NCBI GenBank assembly: GCA_034440575.1
Contig: JAOTOL010001463.1
Span: 1,035,501-1,099,500 of the forward strand
DNA from: Imbricaverruca yamaguchii
Taxonomy: Eukaryota > Arthropoda > Thecostraca > Neoverrucidae
DNA: 64,000 nucleotides
Direction: 5' to 3'
The notes beneath the pieces were generated by a model, which saw only the letters and a list, made by a program, of their open reading frames with translations, was not told where the DNA came from and searched no databases. Positions 10,160 through 23,000 of this stretch are shown piece by piece (position 1 is the stretch's first letter; each line of letters begins with the position of its first letter). A program made the position numbers and the translations under genes.

Positions 10160-12745
10160 TTACCAACATTCATTGAAAAGTTCATATTTTCTAGTATTGT
10201 ATTGGCTGATGTGTTTCTTGAAGATGATTTTACTCCTAGGTACATCGTCAATCCTGTGGAAGTGAGAGCAGATTATTTTATTCCAGACTTTTGGTGCAAT
10301 GAAGTGTAATGAAAACATTCTATAATTGATATCGGAAATGGGTATTTGAAAGTGTTGTCTAACTCTGAGGCTACCTTGTTCATGAAGTTGAAACATATTA
10401 GAAAGAGGTGCTGGTAATGATTGATTTAGAAAACCTAGCATGATGCAAATACATTGCTCATCAACTATGTCCAGAAACTGTAGAACTGCATGTTTAATAA
10501 ACAATTCATTTGTATGGCATAAATAAGGTTTCTTATCAACAATCCTAATAACTCGCTTCTGCAGCTAAGTAATCTTGTCGAGCTTAGAGTGGTACGTACT
10601 TCCCCAGACAACAGCACAGTAATTTAGATATGGCAATATTAAAGAATTATACAGAAGAAGCAATTCACAAGTTGATAAAAAGCACCTAGACTTGCCTATA
10701 GTTCCGATATTCCTGCTACGTTTTCAAGAGATGGCATTTATATGGCTTTGCCATGTCATGTCTTCATCAATAAATACATCCAAATATTGTATACAGCTAT
10801 GCCTTGTAATATTGGAAGTATTTATTTTGACATGAAGGTCATCACATGCTTTCCTGGAAACAATTTGATATCCAATCATCTCAGTATTAATAGATAATCT
10901 GTTGGTATGAAACCATGCAATCATTTTGGGTATTACCTCATTTACTTTACCTTGTAATTCAGAATGGTCATTAGCTGTAATAGTTACGGCAGTATCGTCT
11001 GCAAATAGGTAAAAGCTAGCCAAATTGGAAACATTGCAGAGATCGTTAATGTATCGAGTAAATAGCAAAGGTCCAAGAATCGAACCTTGAGGAACACCTT
11101 TTGTGATATGTAATGGTTGGGAGATGATATCATGTATTTTGGTTCTTTGAGATATATTTGATAGGTATGAGGTTAACAGTTTATATATATTTCTTCTAAA
11201 ACCAATAAAGTTCATTTTTGTAATAAAAAATGCTGATACTGACGTTGTCAAAAGATTTGTTAAATCTAGATACAGAGTACAAACTAATTTACTATTTATA
11301 AGGGATTTAGTTACTTCGTTATGCATCAGAGCAATTGGCATGTATGCTCTGTGTTTTTCTGAAACCAAATTGCAATGGGTGCATGATATTATTTTCATTT
11401 AGAAATGACTATACCCAAGGATGCATTAATCCTTCCAGTACTTTCGAAAATACTGGTAGCAAAGAGATTGGCCTATAATTAGTAAATTTATTTTCCCCTG
11501 ATTTAATGCAGGGATTAAAACCGCAGATTTTAATGTATCAGGGAATATTGCAGTGTTCAGACAAAGATTACAGATATATGCCAGATGTTGCAAAATACTT
11601 CTATGTGTTCCGATCAAACTTTTGTACTAATTTTATCCATACCACAACCAACAGGGTTTAAATACTGAATAATGTCTCCAATTTAAGCATCATTAACAGA
11701 GGGAATATTGTTAATGCTTGCATAATTAGGCTGTGTAAGATAATATAATGGACTGATGTGTGTTGCATGTATTTTTTTCCAACTCACTACCTGTCGTTGA
11801 AAAAATGTATTAAATTTATCAGGTATTTGTTCATTTACACACGTAGCCCCAGAGTTATCAACGATGCACATTGGAGGAACTGTTTGCAATTCAATCTTGT
11901 TTATAATTTCATTCAAATACTTCCAATGTTGTTTCCCATCACCTTTGCTCTCCTGGAATGCCCCCTTGTAATATATTCGTTTCGCATCCCTGAACACATT
12001 GCAGAGGATGTTCCTATACATTTGGTAATTATTTTCATTCTGTAAACAAATATATTCCTAATATATTTTGCATATAATTTATTTGTTGTATTTATTGAAC
12101 ACAGAAGTGCAGGGGTTACCAATGGCTTAATTGGATTCTTTCTTCTACTGGGTGTAAAAGTTTTAGATAATTTTGTTATACCTGCTTCATATGCATTAAT
12201 AAGTTTGTTAAATGTTTGATTAGCATCAGTCTCATCTTGAAAGGCTTCCAAGGTACTAAAGAGGTGATCATTTAATTCAATGATTTTATTCTTATCCAAG
12301 ACTGTCACTGAATGTTTTGTTATAATTGTGCTTTGAATTAATGACAGATTACGAAAAACTGGAATAAGATCTCATAAATCATGGGGTAGAATTCCTGAAT
12401 TGTTCAAGACATTAACATCATTAACAAATATATTATCCAAAAGGGCATCTATTACAAATCCGGGTCGCTTTCGAGATGGTTTGGAAAAATCCATAGGAAT
12501 TTAACACATTCATAAAACTAAGTGTAGGTTTATCAGTGATTTTTTAAAAGATTGTAATTGAAGTCCCCTGCTATGACACATGTACATTTAGTGTTTTCCA
12601 ATGAGTCGAGTATTTTTTCCAAATATTCCATCAATAAAGTGTGGCTCAGGCTTGGAGGTCTATATATTTCTCCCACTAAGAATCTCTTTGCTTGTACACC
12701 CAACCTCATTTTGATTTCCAGAGAATATTTGGTTTGGACACCACA
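10160..12745 (-). mobile_element. Non-LTR retrotransposon (Jockey/CR1 superfamily), broken ORF2
   Basis: Read on the minus strand from high to low coordinates, the element shows an endonuclease remnant (GEIYRPPS near 12,670, and AGDFNYN near 12,560). A linker follows with the PLVTPALLCSI..NKLYAKY pattern near 12,100, as in Jockey/CR1 ORF2. The reverse transcriptase open frame at 10724-11398 carries GVPQGSILGPLLF and the catalytic FADDTAV. The C-terminal RxF..P......YRMFSLHFIAPKVWNKI-type block lies near 10,270-10,350. Stops and frameshifts separate these parts, so the copy cannot make a full ORF2. No gag was seen upstream, and the 5' end is probably truncated within the endonuclease region. 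Confidence 0.85.
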
Positions 12746-12760
12746 TGTTACATTTTTGGT

Positions 12761-14058
12761 TAAAATAATAAAATAAAATAATCATGTGCCTAAAATAATC
12801 ATGTTCATGAATAAATCCAACAAGGCTTGTGTCTCCATATATCGAGCAATATATCGAGCCTGTCCTTCTGCCTTAGCCGTGATGTGAACATGTGATTGGC
12901 GATCAGTGAACTACTTAGATGCGAACTATTTAGATGCACATTTGCCCTGTATTCCAGCGTGTTCTTTGCTGTGTTCTCTTCTGGAGAGTAAACCAGAAAG
13001 AAAAGCATACATCTTTCATGGGCAACAGCGCAGTCAGATTCGACGCAGTCGCAAACAAGCATGGTATTACAGGTGAAAGTGATAAAAGTTGTGATGGTCC
13101 TTTGGAAAGCTGAATTTGTAGAGAATATTTGGAGCTTGAAGATGAAACTAAATGCGAGTTCAACAGGTGCAAGTAACCATGTCAATGATTGTCGTAAGCA
13201 GCGTTACAGGGGACGCCGCTTTAAACGAATAGGCTTATTATTGATAATTTGTGGTTAGTTGTATGCGCACCTATGTATATCAATACGCTTGAATGAGATC
13301 TCTCACTTTCTAGGTAGGTGCCAAGATGGGCAAGAAGGAATCCATGCAGTTAAATCATACTAAGCCAAAGTGAATGGCTCTAGAGTAGCATGCCTTTATC
13401 ACATTATATATGGTGGTTATGAACCAATCAAAGGTCATGTTGTAACTAGTCCTACAACATGTGTACGAGATGGTATAAGGGGCCATGCTATACAGGACGT
13501 GTGACATGTTGCACGTTAATTTTGTGGAGGTTGCTTCCTATATTTCACTGTAATGCTGATAGTTGCACTTTTGCTTCTTCCATTGCATGGTTCCTAGTCA
13601 TCTTGTTTCGTGTATACTTTGTTCATTGCGCATAAACTAGCCATCAGAGCCGCGAGTTGTTGAACATAGTCATAAGAGCACGTTGAACAAAAACAACATA
13701 GATGAGAGCACAAAAACAACCTAGCTCTCCTTGCCTTCTGGGTCGATCGACTATTTCCCAAAGCAGTTCCCTGACATTTAAGCAGCATGATGCATGGGAA
13801 AAACAAAGCAGAGTCTATGAACATTTACTTAGAGGGAAATAAGAAGAACGGGAGTTAGTGGTGTCAGCGAAACAGAAGATTAGCCAACAGGCAAACACAG
13901 CAGTTCGGCGGAACTTAAGCGACTCACGTGCAGGTCGGTGCGAGTCGCCGTTCTTAATTGTCACCTGCTCATTGATCTGACAAAAGAAACACTACTGAAG
14001 CACGCACCGGGCCTCCTTGACGGGCACGTGCTGCTGCTGAACCTTCAGTGACATTTTT
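12761..14058. other. Unrecognised intergenic sequence
   Basis: The largest open frame is 126 codons at 12805-13185 on the minus strand. It has a hydrophobic, Cys-containing start and no motif I can name. Confidence 0.4.
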
Positions 14059-14059
14059 G

Positions 14060-14365
14060 TGGACAGGAGAGAAGGGAAGGAAGGGGTAAGATGGAGATGG
14101 AAATGGAGATGGAGATGGGGATGGAGATGGAGATGGAGATGGGGATGGGGATGGAGATGGAGATGGAGATGGAGATGGAGATGGAGATGGAGGTGGAGGA
14201 GATGGTGAGGGAAGTGGAGTGGAAATAGATGGAAAATTCAGAGGGAAATGAAGGGGGAGATCGTGAAGCAGAGTGAGAGTGAGAGTGAAAGTGGGAGTGG
14301 AAGAGAAAGGGAGGGGACAGGCACGAGAAAGGGAGAAGGAGGGGCACGAGAAAGGGAGAGGGAGG

Positions 14366-14407
<42 letters not shown>
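14060..14407. repeat. Polypurine tract: (GGAGAT)n hexamer array followed by (GA)n
   Basis: 14,090-14,205 is a GATGGA/GATGGG array. 14,270-14,345 is GTGAGA/GAGAAAGGGA-rich, and 14,370-14,406 is uninterrupted GA. The plus strand is almost entirely purine apart from the T in GAT and GTG units. The Ser/Ile/Pro-rich and Glu/Arg-rich open frames here are repeat artefacts. Confidence 0.9.
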
Positions 14408-14408
<1 letters not shown>

Positions 14409-15904
14409 TGGCCCTTGTCTCATCCCCTCAAGATAAACACTTCCAAACGTCCCCCTGTTCCTTCAGGTTAGCATCCGACACAGACCGGTGCTACTCCGGG
14501 CCCACTACTCCGGGCCCATCAATCGTTTCTACAAACCAGTTGCGCAGGCCACTCGAGGCTCAGGTAGGCACCACCTGAATGAACAATAAGGTTTGCACCG
14601 AGATCAATTACGATCGGCGCAATCAATGTGTAGCGCAGTCACTAATGGTGGCGGAGGCGCTACGAGCAAACGAGACGCCGTGCAAAACAAGCGAACGGTG
14701 ATGGCGGGGAGCCGCCGCGTCGATGCGCCGCGAGCGAACCGTTTTTCCCAGCAACACACCCATGGCGCAATGCAGGAGCGCTTTTACCGAGTACAAGTAC
14801 AAATGTACCGAGTACTCGGTACAGAGTTGCACTTTATCGAGTACAACTGGGATTTGAGCGGTGGCGACGCATTGGGACAGTTTGTGAACGGGGTTTCAGG
14901 TCGATCGTACTTTATTATGCAACCGGATTTATCTAACATTAGAGACCCCTTTCAGCACCCCCCCCCCCATCAAAATCCTATTAAATCATGAAGCACTTGA
15001 TTTGTCGACGTTTCAGTAGGTGGGGTTACCACAATACAGCGATGACTAAAATAAATAAATTGCTGCTGAAAAGGTTCGCTAAATATGATGGCGTTCAGTT
15101 GAACCTTAACATTCAGAAGAAGAATGCGCTTGCTACACCCATCCACCTCAGGAATATTTCATTAACGCAGCCTTACCTCAGTGTGTCGTCCACATTAGCC
15201 CGTTTCACGACGTCCAATAGGCACCAGGATGCAATGTTGACGACTTCGTCTAGTAGGAAGGGCATATTATTGAAACATATGTACTATATCTGTAGATGTG
15301 AAATCTTTCGGAAGTTTTACATATAAAATAATAAATTAAATATAAAACTAGACGAAAGTATTCAAATAGCGGCACCAATTTGAAAATAAGCAATTGACTC
15401 ACAGAAACGACTAGCCAGTCTGGCAGCATCTGGCACCATGGCGCGCGATTTGAGAGTTGTCGGACATCACATAAATTTGCCATTGCATTACCAACAAACA
15501 TACAATATTGGGGAGTAAGTGGTAGTTCATATCATGCTGATAAATATTAACTTTACGGTTTGTTTCGTGGATGCGAATTACCAGTAGTATTATGGATATA
15601 TAGGAAAATATATCGTTTCTAGGCAGTACCATCTTGACGGTCCCGAAAATCTTATATTCCCTCCATTTTACAAGAGGGCTACTGTTCACAGATTAAATGC
15701 CGCCTACTGAAAATCACCATACGGTGCTCCGCTCTTAGATATCGTTTTAACATAGTAGGTACCTACATACCTACCTGAATAATATCCGGTCAATCTGGGA
15801 TTCGGTAACGGCGGACGTGTGCTTTTCGGATGTGGGTAGGGAGACCGTTCAGTGGATTCCTTCTAGTCAACGCCTTAATGCTGATGTAAAATGACCATGG
15901 GCGG
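14408..15904. other. Unrecognised intergenic sequence
   Basis: A 132-codon open frame at 14593-14991 on the plus strand has no recognisable motif. A duplicated GTACCGAGTACTCGGTAC-like palindromic cluster (GAGTACAAGTACAAATGTACC..) lies at 14,788-14,830. Confidence 0.4.
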
Positions 15905-16700
15905 TGTTGCATCCTGGCGCCCCATACCTTTCGGCACTTCTACAAAATTACGTGTATCCCCACCCCAAGATAATGTCAGAAGGGTTTGAATGCAATTCAC
16001 CAGGTACCTCACGAGTGGGGGAAGGGCAGTGGGGGCCTCGGGCCTTCCTGGAACCCATCGGTAGAGCTACTTTAGGTCACGCCGTTTGGGGTTGGGGTGG
16101 GTGGGGTCGTTGACGACCCCCTAAGGTCTTCCGCGGACAGTGGAAGAATGTCGCGGTAGAGCGCCGAAACTTGGCATGCCTTTTCCCACATCAATTTGGC
16201 ATGTTGTGTAATAATTGTGAAGTCAGGTCATCTAGGGTTAGCGAGTTGATCAAGGTCAAGTTAGGTCACCTCCAAAAAAGTTCAACCTGTCACGGTTTAA
16301 CGGATAGATATTATGACGAAACTTTCAGCGTTTTCTTATCTTTAGGATGCAACAAAACGCACCAGAGGAATTTTGCATTTTCCCCATTTTTTATTACATA
16401 TTGGTTGCGTAAATTTGTCCATTAGAGTTAAAATAGAAGATTATGGCTAAAGTAAACATTTTTTATGAGAGCAAGTTGACGTCGAACAACACTTGTCGGT
16501 CCGCTCTACCCACTAGAAAAGGAAAATGAAGGGAAACTTGAAAAATCAAAATTTTGAAATTGCAACAGATGATTTTTGGGTGGCCAAACATTTTATGGTC
16601 CCGGTCGATTTCGCGTTCCTTTTCTGATTCCTTTTTCTTCAGATCTCCCTCAAAATGAACTCCCCAGAGCCACAAACATGCAAGTCGTGAAAACCTTTTC
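15905..16700. repeat. Dispersed repeat of about 0.8 kb, copy A
   Basis: This segment aligns end to end by eye with 63,180-63,975 in the same orientation. Shared blocks include CACATCAATTTGGCATGTTG, AAAAAAGTTCAACC, GAAACTTTCAGCGTTT, TGCAACAAAACG, TTAGAAAAGGAAAAT and CAAAATGAACT. The copies differ by many substitutions and small indels, so they are old. I see no coding capacity. It could be a non-autonomous element or the untranslated part of a larger one. Confidence 0.8.
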
Positions 16701-17039
16701 TGGGCGGTGTCTGGCGTCACAGGACGGTGTCTATTCGTTGAGCGCATTCCGATGATACCTACTTCGTTTTCGTGCGACGCTTAGTTTGGAGATTGGATTG
16801 TGGGGGTTCGCTAACGTCACCCCCCCCGATACGGGGTGTGAGGATCTGACAGGAGAAACGGGCGGGTTCAAAAGTTTTAAGACAACACCTATTGGACGCG
16901 TACCCCCACCCCTTCCCCACTCCTTCCTCCTTCCTTGCCCCCCCCCCCTCCCCCTCCCCAATACTACGTTTTGGTCATGGATATATTTAGTGGAAGGTAG
17001 GTGGGTGGGTGGAGGATGGAGAGTACCTACTAGTCACAT
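16701..17039. other. C-rich flank without recognised gene
   Basis: C-runs occur near 16,820 and 16,940-16,960. No motif was recognised. Confidence 0.4.
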
Positions 17040-17059
17040 CGGCCGGAACCTCGTTGATT

Positions 17060-17350
17060 GCACACAAGCCCAGGGTGGTCGGCGGTGCCTTGCAGCGAGC
17101 CAGGCCAAGCGACAGCGCCACCAGCCCGCCAGGTCGAGCGTAGCCGACGCCAGCGGTGCCTTGCAACGGACCAGGCCAAGCGGCGGCGCCACCAGCCCCG
17201 CTGACCAGCCCGCCAGGTCGAGCGCAGCCGACGCCCCCGGCTGACCAGCCCGCGAGGCCGAGCGCCGCCGGAAACGGTCCAGTGCATGCTGGTTTGCGAG
17301 CGGCAGTGCATGCTGGCCTGTGAGCGGCAGTGCATGCTGGCCTGTACGCG
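17060..17350. repeat. GC-rich degenerate tandem repeats
   Basis: Blocks such as CCAGGCCAAGCG, CCGCCAGGTCGAGCG and GCCGACGCC recur at 17,100-17,270. They are followed by three 24-bp CAGTGCATGCTGG-type units at 17,280-17,350. Confidence 0.7.
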
Positions 17351-17584
17351 GTGCGTCGTAGGCCCCGACGCCTGCGTCCCGACGACATCGATAGCCGAAT
17401 CCTGGGCATCCTGGATCGCATGGACATCGGGGGAGAGGAAGCCTTGGCCCTAGAAAGGCAAAAGGTTGACCTGCTGCGGCAGCAGGAGACGTATGGGCGC
17501 CACGCCGCTACCACGGTGCGTCTGAAGGGCCAGATTCAAGCTGTTTTTCGCGCCATGATCAACAGACAAGATGATCTGTACTGA
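17324..17584 (+). CDS. Possible Harbinger-associated accessory protein, C-terminal part
   Basis: The frame is open for about 86 codons and ends in TGA. After an Arg-rich start it encodes an acidic, helix-prone segment with alternating Leu/Glu/Gln, containing DSRILGILDRMDIGG and a coiled-coil-like ALERQKVDLLRQQE. No domain is certain. The C-terminal regions of Myb/SANT-like partner proteins of Harbinger transposons often look like this, and the frame converges on the Harbinger transposase at 18.2-18.9 kb. That placement is the only reason for the suggestion. No start is convincing, because an in-frame stop lies at about 17,321 inside the 24-bp repeat. The protein is therefore truncated, spliced or spurious. 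Confidence 0.3.
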   Translation, partial: AAVHAGLYAVRRRPRRLRPDDIDSRILGILDRMDIGGEEALALERQKVDLLRQQETYGRHAATTVRLKGQIQAVFRAMINRQDDLY

Positions 17585-17590
17585 GCTTTT

Positions 17591-18237
17591 CCTTCCTATT
17601 CTTGCTATTCCTTGCTGAGTTTCGCAACTGTGTTTTCCGCCTCATGTCATCTGCTTCACCCATCCTGCATACACGACGGGAAGTCAATATATGTGTACAT
17701 TTTTACATTCAGTTATCAAACGACAATTGGCCGACCGGTACGGGCGGACAGCGGGACGTCATACCATGGCGGTGGTCAGCATCATACCACGGACAGCATT
17801 GATGATTTGACAAGCTCGCGATTACATGTTCTCGGTTAGCTAAAATGAGTTTAAAAAACAAAACAAATAGACCTCAACTAGTGGGAACTGCATGACTACT
17901 ACTCGCTATTCGAGCTGGATTACAGAGTCCACCTGCGACCAATCAATGTGAGAGATTGAAAACGCCACAAGGCCTAGCAGTAGAATTAGTCATAAAAGAA
18001 CTCACGGCTGTTCTTCGTTGGGCAGGTTATATCATCAATTCAGCTATACATGCGCACGCACGAATGAATTAAGCGAATACAAACGAACCAATGAATCTAA
18101 CATAAACGAACACATTGGTCTCAAACGAATGAGTCCAAAAGACACAACTTCACAAACTGTCCTTGATGTGATCGTGTTTGCCCGCGGCAGCCCTTCTGTC
18201 TTCGGCTGGACGACACCTTGCTGTAGGTGGCTGTTCT
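17591..18237. other. Spacer between accessory frame and Harbinger transposase
   Basis: No coding motif was recognised. It may be internal to the Harbinger element. Confidence 0.4.
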
Positions 18238-18860
18238 CTAGCAGACAGCAGCTCGGCTACGCGCAGTGCACCTCATGGCAAGTCGTCGTAGTATGACTAC
18301 CACGTTGTGTAGGACAGCGGCGGCGAATGCTGTCCGCGGAACAAAACTGAAGCTGTGTTCAGGCGGCTTCAAGACGCGTCGCCACCGACACTTGAGCCGC
18401 CCAAACGCCTGCTCCACGACCACCCTAACCACGCCAAGCCTGGCGTTGAATGCGTCCCTTGCTGCACGGTCGGGTTGGTCCTCTCGGCGACTTGGGTACG
18501 CCTTCAGGAGCCAGGGCGTGAGCGGGTGCGCTGCGTCGCCAGCCAGCATGAGCGGCAGCTGCCTGCCGTTGACCGCCACGGTACCATACAAAGATGATTT
18601 CGCATTAACAGCAATCATGTGGCACTGATGTAGGAGTTGTACTCGAGCACCCTGGATGGGAATGTTTTCAGTCAGAATGGTGCTGAATAAAAAGTATGGT
18701 GAGGGGCTTGTCCGAATGGGCAACCGGCTTCTCGAGTGGGATGGAAGAGGTGACAGTGACTGGGCTTGGGCGCATATCCGGCGACACCAGGTCAACGATG
18801 ATGCGAAATGTGCTGGCCAACATGTGTACGGAGGGAGTAGTAATTTAGTTGCATAAGCTC
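18238..18860 (-). pseudogene. PIF/Harbinger DDE transposase, 3' part
   Basis: On the minus strand the protein contains LAGDAAHPLTPWLLKAYP, the conserved second-aspartate block of DDE_Tnp_4 (Harbinger) transposases. VVEQAFGRLKCRWR follows, with the catalytic glutamate, and then FAAAVLHNVVV, the usual C-terminal ACVLHN-like block. Further upstream (near 18,750-18,850) a FRIIVDLVSPDMRPSP stretch resembles the transposase N-terminal region. The part that should carry the first catalytic aspartate and the WPGSVHD-like motif is missing or unrecognisable. The copy is therefore almost certainly inactive, unless a spliced exon was missed. Harbinger enzymes cut and paste DNA with a partner DNA-binding protein. 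Confidence 0.85.
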
Positions 18861-20040
18861 AACCATGGTCTACATGGCAAATGATATTAGTATGGACATA
18901 AATATGTATGGATATGTCACCTCAGGTGAACTAGATCAGATTTGGAGGAAGTGGGAAACACCGTATTTTTTCACCACTGGGTGCTTCATCTACTAGGAAA
19001 CTAGAACTCATGTTGGGGAGAGCATTTCACTCAGGCCCCATTTGCTCCATCTATAAAATTTGAGTGTTGCATGGGCACATACAATGCTAGGGGACATGGC
19101 TTCCCTTGCTCCTCCCTGGTGGAACATCAAGCAGTTCCAACACGTCATGTTCAAGCAGCAAGTCAAGCTGTTTATTCTGTTTTGCAACATGTGACATTTG
19201 ACAGGGCTGGGCAAGTGGTACAGCATATGATGTTTGGGATGCAAGCAGATCAGTCAGAGCCAAAATCAAAGTTGGCAGAAATCAAACCCCATTGCCTTTG
19301 CAGCACTGAACTATCCAAGATCAATGTGCCCCCAAGGAAGTACTATCCAAGATCAATGTGCAGGATCAAACATCTCCTGTGTGTTCAATGGCAAATGAAG
19401 AGGATGCAAATAAACCCACACATTTAAAGTTATTTTGATCTTAGTGTCACATGTTTAAAAAACAAAACCTTCACTATTGCAGGGATGCAATTGAAACCAC
19501 CACCTTGCATAGATTGTGGACGCCTGCATGTCAAAATCTTACCTATGTGTAATGCCACACCATGATCAGGATTAGGATTGCAGGATTTCCAGAGGATTGC
19601 AATTATTTATGAAAATTCTGAATCCCAGTCCTTTTATGCAAAGGAATAGGCCACAGATTCCATTGCATGCTTTCAATCAATCTCCTTAGAATCCCTCTTG
19701 TTAAATTTGAAGCTTTAGATAATTGTTAATAATTTTCTAATTCTCAGAATTAATTTTTCCAATGCAATGCTCTTGGATGTGGTTAACATGATGAAACCAA
19801 TTATTTCCTCTGCAAATCCACACTTTTCAGATGAAAGGCAACATAAGACCCAAAAAGGGTCTTTGAGTTCGGTAATAGTGGTGAATTGGAGCTTAGGGGC
19901 GCGTCGACATCCAGGGTCATTTGCGCCCATAACTGTATTATCCTCAATCTACGTGCTAATATCATGGCTTATTAATATTCACGGGTGGGAGTATATCACC
20001 TCTAGGCGAGCTTGTCGATGGAAGGTAAAAATATTTCCAG
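18861..20040. other. Unrecognised intergenic sequence
   Basis: AT-rich, with no motif recognised. A 118-codon frame at 19071-19427 on the plus strand is not supported by anything but openness. Confidence 0.4.
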
Positions 20041-20048
20041 ACGCCACA

Positions 20049-23000
20049 TCAGTCGTTCCCAATTAGCATACGTAAAGAAGTGTCGGCGTTCAGCAGTCCT
20101 AAAATCTGACGTCGTAGTGGTTCTAACATTGTACAGCCTACTAAAACATAATACACAGTAAGCAGATTAGAACAGCGTGGGCATAGAGGTCGGTCATCAC
20201 CAGTCAGCATGTAACTGTGTGTTGCAAAGGTATGACCTATTCTCAATCGGCAGAGTACTACCTCTTCCTGTCGTTTGGTTCGGTGCGAGGATTGCCACTT
20301 TCCTAGTGTCGGTTTTAGAACCCTGAGCTTAGTATATTTCGAGTTCCAGGCTCGTTGCCATTCTGACCGTATATTTGACAGCATGGTGAGGTATAGGTCC
20401 CTTGGTGGGAGCAGTAGATGGACCACACGGTCATTGCTGATGGCGTGTTTGGCGGTTATGTCAGCAGCTTCATTTCCCGCGGGTCCGACATGGCTAGGAA
20501 TCCAACAGAAAACGATATTTGTGCCGATGTCACGTAGGGATTTCACGAGTTTGATGATCCTACGAACAAGCCGGTTTTCCTGGTCAAAAGTTGTCAATGC
20601 GAGGAGACTGCTCAAGGAGTCTGTGGAACCCACGTGCTTTGTGGACCGGTCTTCCTGTATAAAATAGAGGGCTTGGAGAATCGCATACAATTCGACGGTA
20701 AAAATTGATGCTTTCGTTGGGAAACAGAAAGATCTTACACTGCGTCGACTGACGTAGGCACATCCAACACCAGATACTGACTTTGAACCGTCTGTGCAAA
20801 TTCGCGAGAGGTCGTGGTACTCATGTATTTTTTCCAAAGCCAGTATTCAGAGTTCCTCCGGGTGTACATGTCCTTTCCTTGAGCACAATAAAGTCACATC
20901 AGTTTGCACTGGGACAGCGTGCCATGCGGGAGTGTTCTGCGTAGCAACACGTGCTAAACAACGCGGCCTGATATTGCAGTCACGAAGGATCGAAGCCATG
21001 CAAATAGAAAACGGTAATCCAACCTGATGGACCCTGCGACACGTTCCTGATGTTCTCGAGAATATCCACTGATAGGCTGAATGATTCCGGTTTTGAGCAA
21101 CATTGCACACGTATCTCGCGCCCAATAACTTACGGCGCAACGCAATAGGTGGTTCGCCTACTTCTGACATTACACTTTGAGCCGGTGAAATGCGAAAGGC
21201 TCCAGTAGCGATGCGGAGAGCTGAATTATGGATGACATCAAGACAACGCTTGGAGGTGGCACACGCTCCGTCATAAATAAAACATCCATAGTCAAGTTTA
21301 GAGCGCACAGGGGATCGATACATAAGAAGTAAGACATGTCTGTCTGCCCCATACGAACACCTGGAGACGGTTTTCATCACTTTCAGTCTTTTTACGCATT
21401 TCTGCGCAATATCGTTGATATGGGTTCTGCATGTAAGTCGACGGTCAATCCACACACCTGAAAACTTTGCAGCTGGTTTGAAAGGAATGCGGCTCCCATT
21501 TATCATAATCACCGGATCCGTGCAAGAACGTTTGCGGCAGAAGTGAACAGCAACGGTTTTCGATGTTGACATGGCGAAGCCCGTTTCGTCACACCAATTC
21601 TGCACCTTGAGGACAGCCAGTTGGAGTTGTCTCTCTACCGCGCGTACAGTACGCGAAGGACACCAAACGGCAAAATCATCTACGAATAGTGCTTTTCCTA
21701 TGGAAGCTGGTAATAAGGAGCCCACGTCGTTGATGGCAATGGCGAACAATGCGACACTCAACACACTTCCCTGCGGAACTCCGTCCACTTGCTGGAATGT
21801 GCCAGAGAGGAAACCTCCTATCCTGACACGAAAAGTTCTGGCAGCTAACAAATTCGTCAAGAAAAACCCCATAGGGTCTCTGATGCCCATCAGGTGTAAC
21901 TTCATGACAATACCGTGTCACCATGCAGTATCGTATGCTCCGTCAATATAAAAGAATATCGCAGCTGTGTGGCATTTCTTCCTAAAACTAGAGCGCACAA
22001 CAGAGTCGAATGTCAAAACATGGTCAAAAGTGCTGCGATGTTTTCGGAAACCACTCTGTATCACGGAGGAGATTGTTACGTTCTAGAAACCACATTAATC
22101 GGATATTCACCATTTTTTCGAATAGCTTATATAAGGAACAAGTGAGCAAGATTGGGCGATAATGCAATGGGTCTATATCGGTTTTATCTCGGTTGCGTAT
22201 GGGCACCACTATTGCTTCCCGCCAGGAAGGTGAAAATGTGCCCCTTGTCCATATATGTCATTTAGCGCATTCAGGAGAATATCTAAGGCTATTTGCGGTA
22301 GATACTTAATAATCATTAGGCAATGTATCCGGACCCTCTGCAACGCTCCGAGTGCTGATTGCTGCAGTCAGTTCTGAGATAGAAAATGGAATGCTGTATT
22401 CGAGGAGATCTGTGGTTGAAAAGTCAAGGGGACGTGCTTCGCATTGAGCCTTGTAGGTCGGGAAGCGGACACTAATACTATATTTCCAGCATGCTGACAA
22501 CACTCGTCCCATCCCGCTACTTCTTTCGGGTCAATGATATCCCGGCCGGCAATGTGTAGGGTGGGAAGTGGGTGTGGAGTATACTTCCCAGAAAAGCGCT
22601 TAATGCGGGACCATATAGATGACCGTGAGGTGGATCGATTAAATGTATTCGCGTAAGCTTTCCATGAGTCTCGTTTCGCTTCAGCGATAGTACGCCCAGC
22701 GAATGCCCGTGCTTTGCGGAAAGCTATTAAATTCGCCGTACAACTATTTCTATTAAAGGTGCGAAAAGCTTGCTTCCTGGCATGCAACGCCTCTCGGCAC
22801 TTTTCCGACTACCACGGAACGGGTGCGCGAACTGAAGTTCCTGAAGAACGAGGGATGTGCCGCTGAGCGCTCTACACAGTTGCCGTCGTGAATGCCTCCA
22901 CCGAAACACAGGGTTCACTGGAGTAGTCTCCGAGTCTACTCTCCAGATTTGTTTGGAACGCATCGCAATTGTCTCGGTTAAATATCCACTTGGACGGTCG

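Noticed and set aside
14045..14578. Ser/Ile-rich and Glu/Arg-rich proteins
   Set aside because: Translation of the polypurine hexamer and GA repeats.
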